The notes below the pieces were generated by a model. It saw nothing but the letters and a program-made list of their open reading frames with translations. It was not told the origin of the DNA and made no database searches. From positions 1 to 64,000 of the forward strand of contig NZ_JACXAE010000027.1 in the NCBI RefSeq assembly GCF_014698965.1: a stretch of DNA of 64,000 nucleotides, written 5' to 3'. Origin of the DNA: Iningainema tapete BLCC-T55. GTDB taxonomy: Bacteria; Cyanobacteriota; Cyanobacteriia; Cyanobacteriales; Nostocaceae. Below, piece after piece: positions 28,168 to 37,728 of the stretch. The position numbers were made by a program, and so were the translations under genes. The stretch's first letter is position 1; each line of letters begins with the position of its first letter.

Positions 28168-28324
28168 TATTGTGCTAATTTAATGAACCGCAGAGGCGCA
28201 GAGTACGCAGAGAAAGAGAGAAAAAGAGAGACTTTATACAGATGATTTTACGAATAAGATTAGTTATACTGAGTATAACTGTGTAACCCAAAATATAAAT
28301 TGGGTTAATCTAAAAGTTATCACG

Positions 28325-29626
28325 ATGACTAACACTCAATTTTGGAAAACAGCTTATCAGCTTTTTAAACCAGAAGAACCCCTTAGCAAAGCGGAAGACT
28401 TAAGAGATTTTTACGTTCCACGAGCTAATAGTCCTGTAGAAGATTTAATCACTTTCTTGGAAATGGAAGACGATCCTGCTAAGTTTTTACTAGCAGGTCA
28501 TAGGGGTGGTGGGAAAACTACCGAACTGCGACGACTGGAACAACAACTTAATGGCAAATACACAGTAATTTGGATTGATACTGAAACTGCTCTTGACCAA
28601 TACAACATAGGTTATGCTGAGGTAGTTGTACTAATTGGAATCAAAATTTTAGAAACAATCCAACCAGGTTGGGGATTAAAAGAAGATTTATTAAATAATT
28701 TACTAGAAAGCCTGAAAACCGTAGTTTACCAAGATGAAGAAGCCGATAATACAGGTCTTGAAGTTCCAGAAATTATCAAAAAGTTAGGTTTAATTCTTAA
28801 ACAAGGTTTAACTAAAAAAGTTACTACAACTCTCAATATCCGTCCACAACTGAGTAAAATTATTGAACGAGTTAACGCCATCATCGAAGCTGCCCAACAC
28901 AAAAATAAGCAGAAGTTACTAGTGATTGTAGATGGTCTTGACCGACACGATCAAGCGACAGCGTTAGAAATGTTTGCTAGTCCACTCCTAACTCAGTTAA
29001 GTTGTCACATTATATATTCTATTCCAATTTCACTCAGGTATTCTCCCAGCTTTCGCCAACCAATGGAAAGCTTTCAAAAATGCTTAGATTTAACAAATCC
29101 GCCAGTTTTTGAGTGCGATGATAATTTATGTCCTACGACAATACCTAATCAAAAGGGACGCCAGATTCTCATCACTGTGATTAACAAACGTTTGGCACGT
29201 CTGGGGGATGCTTACAAAGGGCTATTTAATCCCGATGCTCTAGAACTAATTTGTGAAAAAAGCGGTGGTGTCATGCGTGATTTAGTACGACTTGCCCGCA
29301 CCGCCTGTGAAGTTTCCTTAAGAAATAAAATGATATATGTAGACTTAGAAATTGCTCAAGAAGCTGTGCAAGAAGTACGCAGAGAATATAATTTGAGCGA
29401 CTACCATTTCCCAGAATTAGATAGAGTTCATACCACAGGTAGTCTAACTACTAACACTCATAAATTGCCTAATAAAGGTGAATTTGTGATTTGTGATGAA
29501 TTGTTACAATATAAGTTAGTATTAGGTTACTACAATGATAAGAGGAAATCCTGGTTTGATGTAAATCCTATTCTTATCGAAGATTTAAAATATTGGCAAA
29601 CTGCTAATTATCCACAAAATAAATAG
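28325..29626 (+). CDS. AAA/STAND-like ATP-binding protein, partner of NACHT-TPR gene
   Basis: This 433-residue P-loop ATPase has a short N-terminal part (FYVPRANSPVEDL), then Walker A AGHRGGGKTTEL near residue 57-68, and Walker B LLVIVDGLDR near 200. A winged-helix-like C-terminal region (about 300-433) follows, with GGVMRDLVRLAR, a typical sensor-like helix of STAND/Orc-Cdc6-type ATPases. It is cytosolic. It lies 94 bp before a 2190-residue NACHT-TPR gene on the same strand. Such pairs recur in filamentous cyanobacteria, and the context (helicase relic, unknown small genes) suggests a regulated conflict system. Whether the ATPase acts as a switch or loader for the large protein is inference. 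Confidence 0.8.
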   Translation: MTNTQFWKTAYQLFKPEEPLSKAEDLRDFYVPRANSPVEDLITFLEMEDDPAKFLLAGHRGGGKTTELRRLEQQLNGKYTVIWIDTETALDQYNIGYAEVVVLIGIKILETIQPGWGLKEDLLNNLLESLKTVVYQDEEADNTGLEVPEIIKKLGLILKQGLTKKVTTTLNIRPQLSKIIERVNAIIEAAQHKNKQKLLVIVDGLDRHDQATALEMFASPLLTQLSCHIIYSIPISLRYSPSFRQPMESFQKCLDLTNPPVFECDDNLCPTTIPNQKGRQILITVINKRLARLGDAYKGLFNPDALELICEKSGGVMRDLVRLARTACEVSLRNKMIYVDLEIAQEAVQEVRREYNLSDYHFPELDRVHTTGSLTTNTHKLPNKGEFVICDELLQYKLVLGYYNDKRKSWFDVNPILIEDLKYWQTANYPQNK

Positions 29627-29720
29627 TCATTTATTAAGGTTCGTAGTAATCGCTTTAGCGATTTCAAAACCAGGGTGTGTTGCAATCAAACGCAAACAGC
29701 TATAATCAGCAATCCTTAAA

Positions 29721-32700
29721 ATGCACTTATATCCTAACCAATCCGCTACCTATTCTCTAAGTACAGCAGACCAAGTAGAATTGAATAAATTGGTTAGCAC
29801 CTTAGAATTATCTAGTAGCACCACGACTATTTTTGCTATAGCACCAGAGAGTGAACCACAACACCCAATAGTGGAACAACTAAAGAATATTTTATTAGAA
29901 AGTGACGATAATTTTGAGCCAGAAAACTTCTTTTACAGCGATAACTCACTACATAATTTTATCCATAAATTAGATACGACTGAGCAGAACGATGGTGTTA
30001 GAACCCCCCAACCCCCCTTAAAAAGGGGGGCTAGTGATAGGGAGCAAGCTAGACGTAAATTGGTAATGGCGTTTGGAATTGATCAACTGCCTACACCTCG
30101 GTTAGTGAGGGAGATGAAGCAGTTGAATTTGGGCAGAGAGACGCTATTTAATCGGGATCTGGTACTAATTTTTTGGCTAAATAAAGAGGAATTTTTAGAA
30201 GAGTTTCGTAACCGTGCGCCTGATTTCTGGGATTGGCGTGGCAAAGTCGTGAGATTTGAAGCGCGTCCACCCATGCATCGCTTGTTTTATCCTTATCTAC
30301 AGTGGTTAATTGCTGAGAATTCCTATATGAAAATAAGTGGCGTGATGCAGGTGCAGCGCCAAGTGGATATTTTTCTCGACCAAATTTATGTTTCCTTACA
30401 AGCGGTAAAACGAAAGCAAGTCATGGAAACATTGGAAAGAGAACAGCGTGAATTAGAAATGGCTACATCTCGTCAAAGCGATCGCCTACAAAAGCTAACT
30501 AGAAGCAGTTCTAGCCTTGATGAATTGGAAGAACCTTACTATTACGAACCAGTTTTACACAATTCAGTACATATTTCCACCAGCACCAAAACGGTAACGC
30601 AAAAGGTTAATTTATCTCAAGCGGTGCGAGAGAACCAGTACAGTGTCATTTTAGGCGATCCCGGAGCAGGGAAAACAACATTACTGCGATATCTGGCACT
30701 ACATTTTGCCACAGCGAAACGTGACGGAGAGGAAACAGTCAAAGGTGGCGCACAAGAAGAGTTAGGCAAACTGTTATTACCTATTTTCTTTCGCATTGCC
30801 GACTACGCAGAGCGTTTAGCTCAGCAACCAGATTTAACTCTACTGGATTATTTACACCAATTTTACCGTCAATGGGAAGCATATTTTGAGACTGAGGCAG
30901 GGACTGAGGTAGCAGCGTTGCTCTTAGAAAAAATGCGTCAAGGACAGTGCTTGATGCTACTAGATGGGCTAGATGAGGTGTTTGACCAAGAAAGCCGCAA
31001 GCAAATTGTAGAACGGATTAATCAATTTGTGGATGCTTTCTCTACCAATAAGTTTGTGATTACGAGCAGGATTGCAGGATACCGTGATGTGAAGTTGAGC
31101 GATCGCTTTACTGAGTTCACCATAGAAGACATGGGCAGCGAAGAGGTAGAGAAATTCCTGCATCGTTGGTGTCGAGCAGTTGAACACGCCCAGCAACCAG
31201 ATGCAACTGAAGAACAATGCCAAAAAGCTGAGGATGCGGAAGCACAAGAAATTTTAGAAGCGATTAAAGATAATGAAGGTGTAAAGCGTTTAACAGCTAA
31301 CCCACTGCTGTTGACGATTCTGGCACTAATTCACCGCAATGGTTCCCGCTTGCCCAATCGTCGTGTGGAACTTTACGCTTTGGCTGTAAAGACGTTGACA
31401 GAAGATTGGCAGCTAGGCAAGAAATTACCAGATGCATCAAAGGTGGTGCTAAAGGAAAATGAAGTAGTAGAGCTATTAGCTCCCCTAGCTTACTGGATGC
31501 ATGAGGAGAAACCTTCAGGTTTAGTCACTCAGGCGGAAGTTGAAGAACAGTTAGCCGCAAAATTGGCAGAATTAAATGATGCCGAACCAGAATCAGATTC
31601 GGTACTACAAGCAGTACAGGAGTTTTTGCGGAAAGTGCGCGAAACCACAGGTTTATTTGTAGAACGTGCGCCCGGAGTTTACGGTTTTATGCACTTGACA
31701 TTTGAGGAATATTTTGCTGCACGTTATATTGTAGACAATGACCAAAGCGAAATTTTGCAACTCATCCACAAGCATCTACATGAACCGCGATGGAATGAAC
31801 CGATTTTACTTGCTTTGAGCTATTACGGAATTCATTCCCCAAAACAGGTAAACAAGCTAGTGGAGCTGCTTTTTAGCAATCTTGATATTTATGAACCTGT
31901 ACTTCCAGATGGCAAAGTAAAAATCAAAAATACCGAATCTCCGGATGCAATTCTTGTTTTGTCAAGCTTACAGGGTGAGTTAGCAACATGTATCCAGCCA
32001 GAATTATGGCTGAAAAACTTGCTGTTTGCTGGTCAGGTTTTAGCTCAAGTCGAAGTCAACAGCAGTATTCGTAAAAAGCTGATTGAGGTGCTAATTTTAA
32101 CAGTTCTTGCTCTAGATGATGACTCATATGGCGACGCATGCAAACAACTTGTAAGACTGCTGCGTCAGATTGAGATGTTTAACCAGAAAGGCGAAGTCAT
32201 TGCCGAACTGAAACAAGCAGTTAATGACTCAACGCTGTCTGAGTTGGCGCGTGCAACGGCACAGTTAACCATTCTTTATACTGCTTGTGGTGAACCTGGG
32301 ACAGCCCTAAGCAATTACGTTACTGATATTGTAAATCAGTTAAATCCATTACTTTTCGGTGATCTTAAGGAAATGTTTGCAGGTGTGGGTGAAGAAACAA
32401 CTCCTGCTTTGGAAGCAACCCTAGAGAATTGTGAAATTGAACAATCCAGCCAACAAGCTTTAATCTTTATAACCGCGCTGTCTTATATTCGCACTGACCA
32501 TTATGCAAAAGCCATTACTCTTTTAGAAGAACTTATCTGCCAACAAAATAACAGTCTTAGCCCTTATCTTTCTTGGGCATTAGCAGCTTGTTATGAAGCC
32601 CAAGAAAATTATCAGAAGGCAATTGAGTACTATGAAAAATCCTATGACAGACTTGCCACATATCCTCAACAAAACTCTTTACGCGCTTTCTGGTATGACT

Positions 32701-35700
32701 GGGGCTATTGTTATAGCTTAAACACCAAGCATGAGCAGTCATTAAAGTGTTTCCAGAAGCTGTTAGCTATTGATCAAGACCTCAACCGTCCTCAAGCTAA
32801 GGCTAATACCTTTTATGAAATGGGCAGGGCATATCAAGAATGGGGCAAGTATGAGCAAGCGATAGAGTATCACCAGCAAAGTCGCGATTTGTACCAGCAA
32901 TTGGGTCGAGAGAAGAAAGTAGCTAATCAGTGGGGATGGCTAGCTAATACTTACAGAGATTGGGGCAAGTATGAGCAGGCAATAGAGTGTCAGCAACAGT
33001 GCTTACTGCTTTACCAAAAACTAAACAACCAATCAAAAGTAGCTTCAACCTACTTACAGCTAGGTCGCACTTATCAAGCCTGGGGCAAATACGAAATTGC
33101 GCTCACCTACTATCAACAAAGCCGTGAACTCTATCAGCAATTGGGGCAAGAAGAAAATGTAGCTAACCCGTGGTATTGGTTAGCTGCTGGCTACCATGAC
33201 TGTGGCAAATATGAGATGGCTGTAGAGTGTGAACTCAAAGACTTGGAGATTCGTCAGCAATTAGATGACCAACCGAATATAGCTCATGCCCACTGGCAGC
33301 TAGGTTATATCTATCAAGCATGGGGCAAATATGAAATTGCGCTCGCCCACTACCAACAAAGCCGGGACCTTTACGAGCAATTAGGTCAACCGAAGAATAT
33401 GGCTGATCAGTGGTATTGGCTAGCTGCTTGCTATCGCGATTGGAGCAAATACGAGCTGGCAGAGGAGTGTGAACTCAAAGATTTGGCAATTCGCCAACAA
33501 TTAGATGACCAAGCGAAGATAGCTAGTGCCTACTTACAGCTAGGTCGGATTTATCAAGCATGGGGTAAGTACGAACAAGCACTCGCCCACTACCAACAAA
33601 GCCGTGTCCTTTATGAGCAATTGGGTAAACAGCAGATTGTAGCTAACCATTGGTACTGGCAAGCTGAATGCTACTATGACTGGGGCAAATATGAGATGGC
33701 AGTAGAGTGTGAATTGAAAGACTTGGACATCCGCCTTTCTCTAAATGACCAACCGAATATAGCTGATGCGTACTGTCAGCTAGGTAGGAGCAATCAAGCC
33801 TGGGGCAAATATGAAATTGCGATCGCCCACTACCAAAATAGTCGTGACTTTTACAAGCAATTAGGTCAAGAACAAGATGTGGCGAACCAGTGCTTTTACA
33901 TAGCTAATTGCTACCGTATCTGGGGCAAGTATGAACGGGCGCTAGAGTATCAGCAACAATGCTTAACACTACGCCAGCAGCTAGAAGACCAATCAAGGGT
34001 AGCTTTAGCTTACTACCAACTCGGCAAAATATATCAAAATTCGGGCAAGTATGAAGAAGCGAGTGCCCACTACCAACAAAGCCGTGAACTCTATCAGCAA
34101 TTGGAGCAAGAAGAAAATGTCGCTAACCTGTGGTATTGGCTAGCTGATTGCTATCGCAAGTGGGGTAAGTATGAGCTGGCAGTTGATTGTAAGCAGAACG
34201 AATTGGCAATCCACCAAAAGCTTGATGACCAATCAGAAGCAGCTTTTGTATATTTTCAAATAGGCAGCATACATCAAAATTGGGGTAAATACTCTCAAGC
34301 GATCGCCTATCACCAACAAAGCTGTGAACTTTACGAGCAATTAGGTCAACAGCAAAATGTAGCCGATCAGTTGTATTGGCAAGCTGCTTGTTACTACGAC
34401 TGGGGCAAATATGAGATGGCAGTTGAGCGTGCGCTCAAGAACTTGTCCGTTTGCCAAAAACTCAATGATCAACCAAGTATAGCTTCAGCCTACATACAGC
34501 TAGGTCGGATTTATCAAGCATGGGGCAAGTATGAACTTGCACTTGCCCACTACCAACAAAGCCGTGTCCTTTATGAGCAATTGGGTAAACAGCAGATTGT
34601 AGCTAACCATTGGTACTGGCAAGCTGAATGCTACTGGCAAATGGGCAAATACGAGCTGGCAGTCGAGTGTGAACTCGAAGACTTAGCAATCCGTCAGCAG
34701 CTAGAAGACCAACATAATATAGCAGATGCCAACTATCAGCTAGGTCGATTTTATCAAGCATGGGGCAAGTATGAACTTGCACTCGCCCACTACCAACAAA
34801 GCCGTGAACTCTATGAGCAATTGGGTAAACAACAGGATGTAGCTAACCAGTGGTATTGGTTAGCTGCTTGCTACCGTGACTGGGGCAAATATGAGCTGGC
34901 AGTCGAGTGTGAACTTGAAGACTTAGCAATCCGTCAGCAGCTAGAAGACCAACATAATATAGCAGATGCTTATTGGCAGCTAGGTCGAATTTATCAAGCA
35001 TGGGGCAAATACGAAGAAGCGATCGCCCATTACCAAAAAAGTCGTGAACTTTATCAACAATTAGGTCGAGAGCAAGATGTAGCTAGTCAGTACCAATGGC
35101 TAGCTGATTGCTATTGCCAGTGGGGTAAGTATGAGCTGGCAGTTGATTGTAAGCACAACGAATTGGCAATCCGCCAAAAGCTGGATGACCAATCAGAAGC
35201 AGCTTTTGTATCTTTTCAAATAGGCAGCATGTATCAAGATTGGGGTAAATACTCTCAGGCGATCGCCTATCACCAACAAAGCTGTGAACTTTACGAGCAA
35301 TTAGGTCAACAGCACAATGTAGCTAATCAGTGGTATCATTTAGGTGATTGCTATAGCGAGTGGGGTAAGTATGAACAAGCAGTAGAGTATCAACAAAAAT
35401 GCCTAACACTACGCCAGCAGTTAGACGATCAACCAAGGGTAGCTCTTGCAAACTCTCAGCTTGGTCGAATTTATCAAGCATGGGGTAAGTATGAACAAGC
35501 GATCACCTATTACCAACAAAGCTATGACCTTTATGAGCAATTGGGTCAACAGCAGAATCTGGTAAATCAGTGGAATAATCTAGCTAAATGCTACCAAGAT
35601 TTAAGTGATTATACAAGGGCGATTGAGTATTACCAACAAAGCCGTGATTTGCACCAAAAGCTAAGTCAGAATGGGAGTGAAGCTAGGCATTGTAGGCAAA

Positions 35701-36293
35701 TTGGTAACAGCCAACGCCTGTTAGCTAAAAACACCTTAGATAAAGCAGAAGCCTTTGACTTACTAAAGCAGGCAGAGCAAAACATTCGTCAAGCAATTCA
35801 AAAAAATACCGCAGGTGATTATAGAGGAAATCTGGCATACGACTACATTGCTCTTAGTTTACATTGGTCAGAACGCCTGCGCTTTTTGCCTGCCGAAGAT
35901 TCATCTTTGCCGGAACAAATTGCCCAATTTGAAGAATATTACAACACTGGCTTAGCGTATCTTGCCGAATTAGGACAGACGGTGGATCGAGCAGATGAAG
36001 CTCTTGATATTGCTCGTGCTTATTTAGAAGTCAACGTCTTAGAAAATCTTGATCGGGCTGAAGAACTAGCCCAAGAATCTTTACAAGTCTTTCAAGATTA
36101 CAACCGCCGAAAACTGGAAGCAGCAGCACGTAAGCTTTTGGGTGAAATCTACTTGAAACGTGCCCAGCAAAATCAACCTAGTGCTGAGGCAACTGCTACT
36201 CAATTTTTGTCTGAAAGTCTACAAATTTATCGAGAGCTTGACTTAAACGAAAAAGCTGCTGAGGTAGAGCAATTGATGCATTACACTCCCTAA
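29721..36293 (+). CDS. Giant NACHT-TPR protein (2190 residues)
   Basis: Domains in order: an N-terminal ~230-residue P-loop-like region without Walker A (LVLIFWLNKEEF, APDFWDWRGKVV), resembling inactive STAND domains; a coiled segment (about 225-265); a NACHT ATPase with GDPGAGKTTLL near 312-322 and LMLLDGLDE near 411-419; helical NACHT-associated parts to about 800; and about 24 TPR units of 40 residues (about 1030-1990) arranged as 80-residue pairs. A helical tail ends the protein. It is soluble. NACHT-TPR proteins are sensors in bacterial immunity and signalling, in which TPRs recognise a ligand and NACHT oligomerises. No toxic effector domain is obvious, so any effector may be the N-terminal region or a partner. 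A palindromic repeat is inserted in frame near residues 93-105. Confidence 0.88.
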   Translation: MHLYPNQSATYSLSTADQVELNKLVSTLELSSSTTTIFAIAPESEPQHPIVEQLKNILLESDDNFEPENFFYSDNSLHNFIHKLDTTEQNDGVRTPQPPLKRGASDREQARRKLVMAFGIDQLPTPRLVREMKQLNLGRETLFNRDLVLIFWLNKEEFLEEFRNRAPDFWDWRGKVVRFEARPPMHRLFYPYLQWLIAENSYMKISGVMQVQRQVDIFLDQIYVSLQAVKRKQVMETLEREQRELEMATSRQSDRLQKLTRSSSSLDELEEPYYYEPVLHNSVHISTSTKTVTQKVNLSQAVRENQYSVILGDPGAGKTTLLRYLALHFATAKRDGEETVKGGAQEELGKLLLPIFFRIADYAERLAQQPDLTLLDYLHQFYRQWEAYFETEAGTEVAALLLEKMRQGQCLMLLDGLDEVFDQESRKQIVERINQFVDAFSTNKFVITSRIAGYRDVKLSDRFTEFTIEDMGSEEVEKFLHRWCRAVEHAQQPDATEEQCQKAEDAEAQEILEAIKDNEGVKRLTANPLLLTILALIHRNGSRLPNRRVELYALAVKTLTEDWQLGKKLPDASKVVLKENEVVELLAPLAYWMHEEKPSGLVTQAEVEEQLAAKLAELNDAEPESDSVLQAVQEFLRKVRETTGLFVERAPGVYGFMHLTFEEYFAARYIVDNDQSEILQLIHKHLHEPRWNEPILLALSYYGIHSPKQVNKLVELLFSNLDIYEPVLPDGKVKIKNTESPDAILVLSSLQGELATCIQPELWLKNLLFAGQVLAQVEVNSSIRKKLIEVLILTVLALDDDSYGDACKQLVRLLRQIEMFNQKGEVIAELKQAVNDSTLSELARATAQLTILYTACGEPGTALSNYVTDIVNQLNPLLFGDLKEMFAGVGEETTPALEATLENCEIEQSSQQALIFITALSYIRTDHYAKAITLLEELICQQNNSLSPYLSWALAACYEAQENYQKAIEYYEKSYDRLATYPQQNSLRAFWYDWGYCYSLNTKHEQSLKCFQKLLAIDQDLNRPQAKANTFYEMGRAYQEWGKYEQAIEYHQQSRDLYQQLGREKKVANQWGWLANTYRDWGKYEQAIECQQQCLLLYQKLNNQSKVASTYLQLGRTYQAWGKYEIALTYYQQSRELYQQLGQEENVANPWYWLAAGYHDCGKYEMAVECELKDLEIRQQLDDQPNIAHAHWQLGYIYQAWGKYEIALAHYQQSRDLYEQLGQPKNMADQWYWLAACYRDWSKYELAEECELKDLAIRQQLDDQAKIASAYLQLGRIYQAWGKYEQALAHYQQSRVLYEQLGKQQIVANHWYWQAECYYDWGKYEMAVECELKDLDIRLSLNDQPNIADAYCQLGRSNQAWGKYEIAIAHYQNSRDFYKQLGQEQDVANQCFYIANCYRIWGKYERALEYQQQCLTLRQQLEDQSRVALAYYQLGKIYQNSGKYEEASAHYQQSRELYQQLEQEENVANLWYWLADCYRKWGKYELAVDCKQNELAIHQKLDDQSEAAFVYFQIGSIHQNWGKYSQAIAYHQQSCELYEQLGQQQNVADQLYWQAACYYDWGKYEMAVERALKNLSVCQKLNDQPSIASAYIQLGRIYQAWGKYELALAHYQQSRVLYEQLGKQQIVANHWYWQAECYWQMGKYELAVECELEDLAIRQQLEDQHNIADANYQLGRFYQAWGKYELALAHYQQSRELYEQLGKQQDVANQWYWLAACYRDWGKYELAVECELEDLAIRQQLEDQHNIADAYWQLGRIYQAWGKYEEAIAHYQKSRELYQQLGREQDVASQYQWLADCYCQWGKYELAVDCKHNELAIRQKLDDQSEAAFVSFQIGSMYQDWGKYSQAIAYHQQSCELYEQLGQQHNVANQWYHLGDCYSEWGKYEQAVEYQQKCLTLRQQLDDQPRVALANSQLGRIYQAWGKYEQAITYYQQSYDLYEQLGQQQNLVNQWNNLAKCYQDLSDYTRAIEYYQQSRDLHQKLSQNGSEARHCRQIGNSQRLLAKNTLDKAEAFDLLKQAEQNIRQAIQKNTAGDYRGNLAYDYIALSLHWSERLRFLPAEDSSLPEQIAQFEEYYNTGLAYLAELGQTVDRADEALDIARAYLEVNVLENLDRAEELAQESLQVFQDYNRRKLEAAARKLLGEIYLKRAQQNQPSAEATATQFLSESLQIYRELDLNEKAAEVEQLMHYTP
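30001..30034 (+). repeat. CCCCCC/GGGGGG palindromic element inside coding sequence
   Basis: GAACCCCCCAACCCCCCTTA followed by AAAAGGGGGGCTAG matches the intergenic family at 8708 and 19152. Here it lies in frame in the NACHT-TPR gene and encodes RTPQPPLKRGAS. Confidence 0.75.
32820..35690 (+). repeat. 240-bp tandem coding repeats (TPR pairs)
   Basis: About 12 units of ~240 bp, each coding for two TPRs with WGKYE-type cores. Some units are nearly identical over more than 100 bp: the stretch starting at 33541 reappears at 34501, four units away. This suggests recent duplication or gene conversion. Confidence 0.85.
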
Positions 36294-36347
36294 TTGAAAA
36301 GCATGAAGAAACGAGAGATTTTTTCCTTTTTCTTTCCTTTGCGTTTC

Positions 36348-36367
36348 CCTGGGGTTTAAACCCCAGG
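36348..36367. terminator. 20-bp perfect palindrome after NACHT-TPR gene
   Basis: CCTGGGGTTTAAACCCCAGG is a perfect palindrome 55 bp past the NACHT-TPR stop, in the convergent gap with the Rpn-family gene. A short T run lies further on. It is a possible terminator or dispersed palindrome. Confidence 0.5.
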
Positions 36368-36446
36368 CTAGGTGTCTTGGCGGTTCATTTTTTTCTTTAC
36401 CCAACTCAAGACGCGATCGCCAGAAGTAACATAGCGCATACAATTG

Positions 36447-37493
36447 TTAATTTGCTGTTGGCTGATAAATTTGGCGCAACTCTTCCACTGTCTGTGCTGT
36501 TTTTAGCCCTGCCAAAATTGCCCTTAATTGTTCCACATCTTCAATTTGTGAAATTTCTGGTAACAAGTTTAACCCAAGAGTTCCAAACTTTAACTCTAAA
36601 CTCAACTCAAGGTTTTCCAGCAGAACCTGTCTCATCTGATTTTGGCTTTCCAGCAGAACCTGTCTCATCTGATTTTGACTTTCCTGCCGTACCTGTTCTA
36701 TCTCCTGTCTCATCTGATTTTGGGTTTGCTCAATCCCTTTTTGAATTCCGATTCGCTCAACGCTGGTAATGTATCGCATACGTCTAGACTCCTCAAAGTT
36801 ACTAAATTCCTGCCAAAACTCGCGTTCTAACTCAAGGGGTAGGCTCATCATCCAGTCGATAAACTGGAATAAGTTGAGAACATCCTCACGTTCAAAACCT
36901 TGCTCGTACAACCTTCTTACTAAAGCCAACTTCCACTGTTTACGCTCACTACGATTATCGCGTGTCTCAATTGCTTTGAGATGTGCCATTACTACTGTAG
37001 CAAACGGGTTACGACTGGCTTCTAACTCTGACCATCGCTGGTTGTAGTCTACCAGTTTCACGACTGGAAATTGAAAATCTACTCTACAGCCAAACAATTG
37101 GTAGCCAAATTGGTTGGGAAGCCAGTTAGCACGCTCGTCACCAAGAATCGCCAGTGATGCTACCGTTCGCTTGTAACAATCATAAATGCGGTAGTTGTAC
37201 GTGAACATACGAGCTGCAAAGTTCGATTCTTCTTGACTTTGCACTTCTATGTGCAGAAGTACCCAGGCTTCTTCACCACTAGTCAGGTAAATTTTTACCA
37301 ACTTATCAACTAAACGCCGTCCTAATTCCGCATCTCGCACAACTTGTTTCAATTCCTTATCTAAAAACTCAAAACCCCGGTTCCAGTCAATTTCTCCGTG
37401 TGCTTGGGGAAAGAAAAACAACATGAAATCTTCAAAATATTGTTGTAATATGTCTTTCCAAGGGCTATCAAATTCAGTCTGAGGATTGGTCAT
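36447..37493 (-). CDS. Rpn/PD-(D/E)XK family protein with DUF4351-like tail
   Basis: This 348-residue protein starts at the ATG at 37493 (MTNPQTEFDSPWKDIL). A further 32 residues upstream in frame look unlike the family. The nuclease-like core (about 10-130) has the spaced D and E-x-Q (VDKLVKIY ... HIEVQSQ) of Rpn-type PD-(D/E)XK proteins. A long helical part, a coiled region with tandem QNQMRQ repeats (about 255-300) and a DUF4351-like C-terminus follow. E. coli Rpn proteins promote recA-independent recombination and cleave DNA. The cyanobacterial versions are numerous and uncharacterised. A 33-bp DNA repeat (36618-36683) encodes the QNQMRQ copies. Confidence 0.82.
   Translation of the reverse strand: MTNPQTEFDSPWKDILQQYFEDFMLFFFPQAHGEIDWNRGFEFLDKELKQVVRDAELGRRLVDKLVKIYLTSGEEAWVLLHIEVQSQEESNFAARMFTYNYRIYDCYKRTVASLAILGDERANWLPNQFGYQLFGCRVDFQFPVVKLVDYNQRWSELEASRNPFATVVMAHLKAIETRDNRSERKQWKLALVRRLYEQGFEREDVLNLFQFIDWMMSLPLELEREFWQEFSNFEESRRMRYITSVERIGIQKGIEQTQNQMRQEIEQVRQESQNQMRQVLLESQNQMRQVLLENLELSLELKFGTLGLNLLPEISQIEDVEQLRAILAGLKTAQTVEELRQIYQPTAN
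36618..36683 (-). repeat. 33-bp tandem repeat in Rpn-family gene
   Basis: Two adjacent 33-bp copies (CCTGTCTCATCTGATTTTG core), with a third partial copy at about 36705, encode SQNQMRQVLLE repeats. Unit length is a multiple of three, so the frame is kept. Confidence 0.7.
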
Positions 37494-37728
37494 AAGCGAT
37501 CGCACTGTATTAAGCTGACAACCGTGTTGGCTTGTCCTACCTAAATAATTCATTACCAAAGGCAATGTACCGGAAAGTGCGTTTCCCATCTTAGCTTTTT
37601 TTATACAGGGAACAAATTTACTTTCTAATTTGTCATATCTACCTGGCGAATAATAGCAGTATTTTATACATATATATTTTTATCTGAGTAAATGCTACAA
37701 TCCAGTTTTAAGAAGTTGGGATACCTTA

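Larger units (their letters stand above)
27985..28324. other. 340-bp repeat-containing gap
   Basis: The gap holds a terminator-like hairpin (28022-28051), two direct copies of a ~45-bp sequence (28072-28167), and a common cyanobacterial AACCGCAGAGGCGCAGAG-like stretch near 28185. No gene was seen. Confidence 0.5.
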
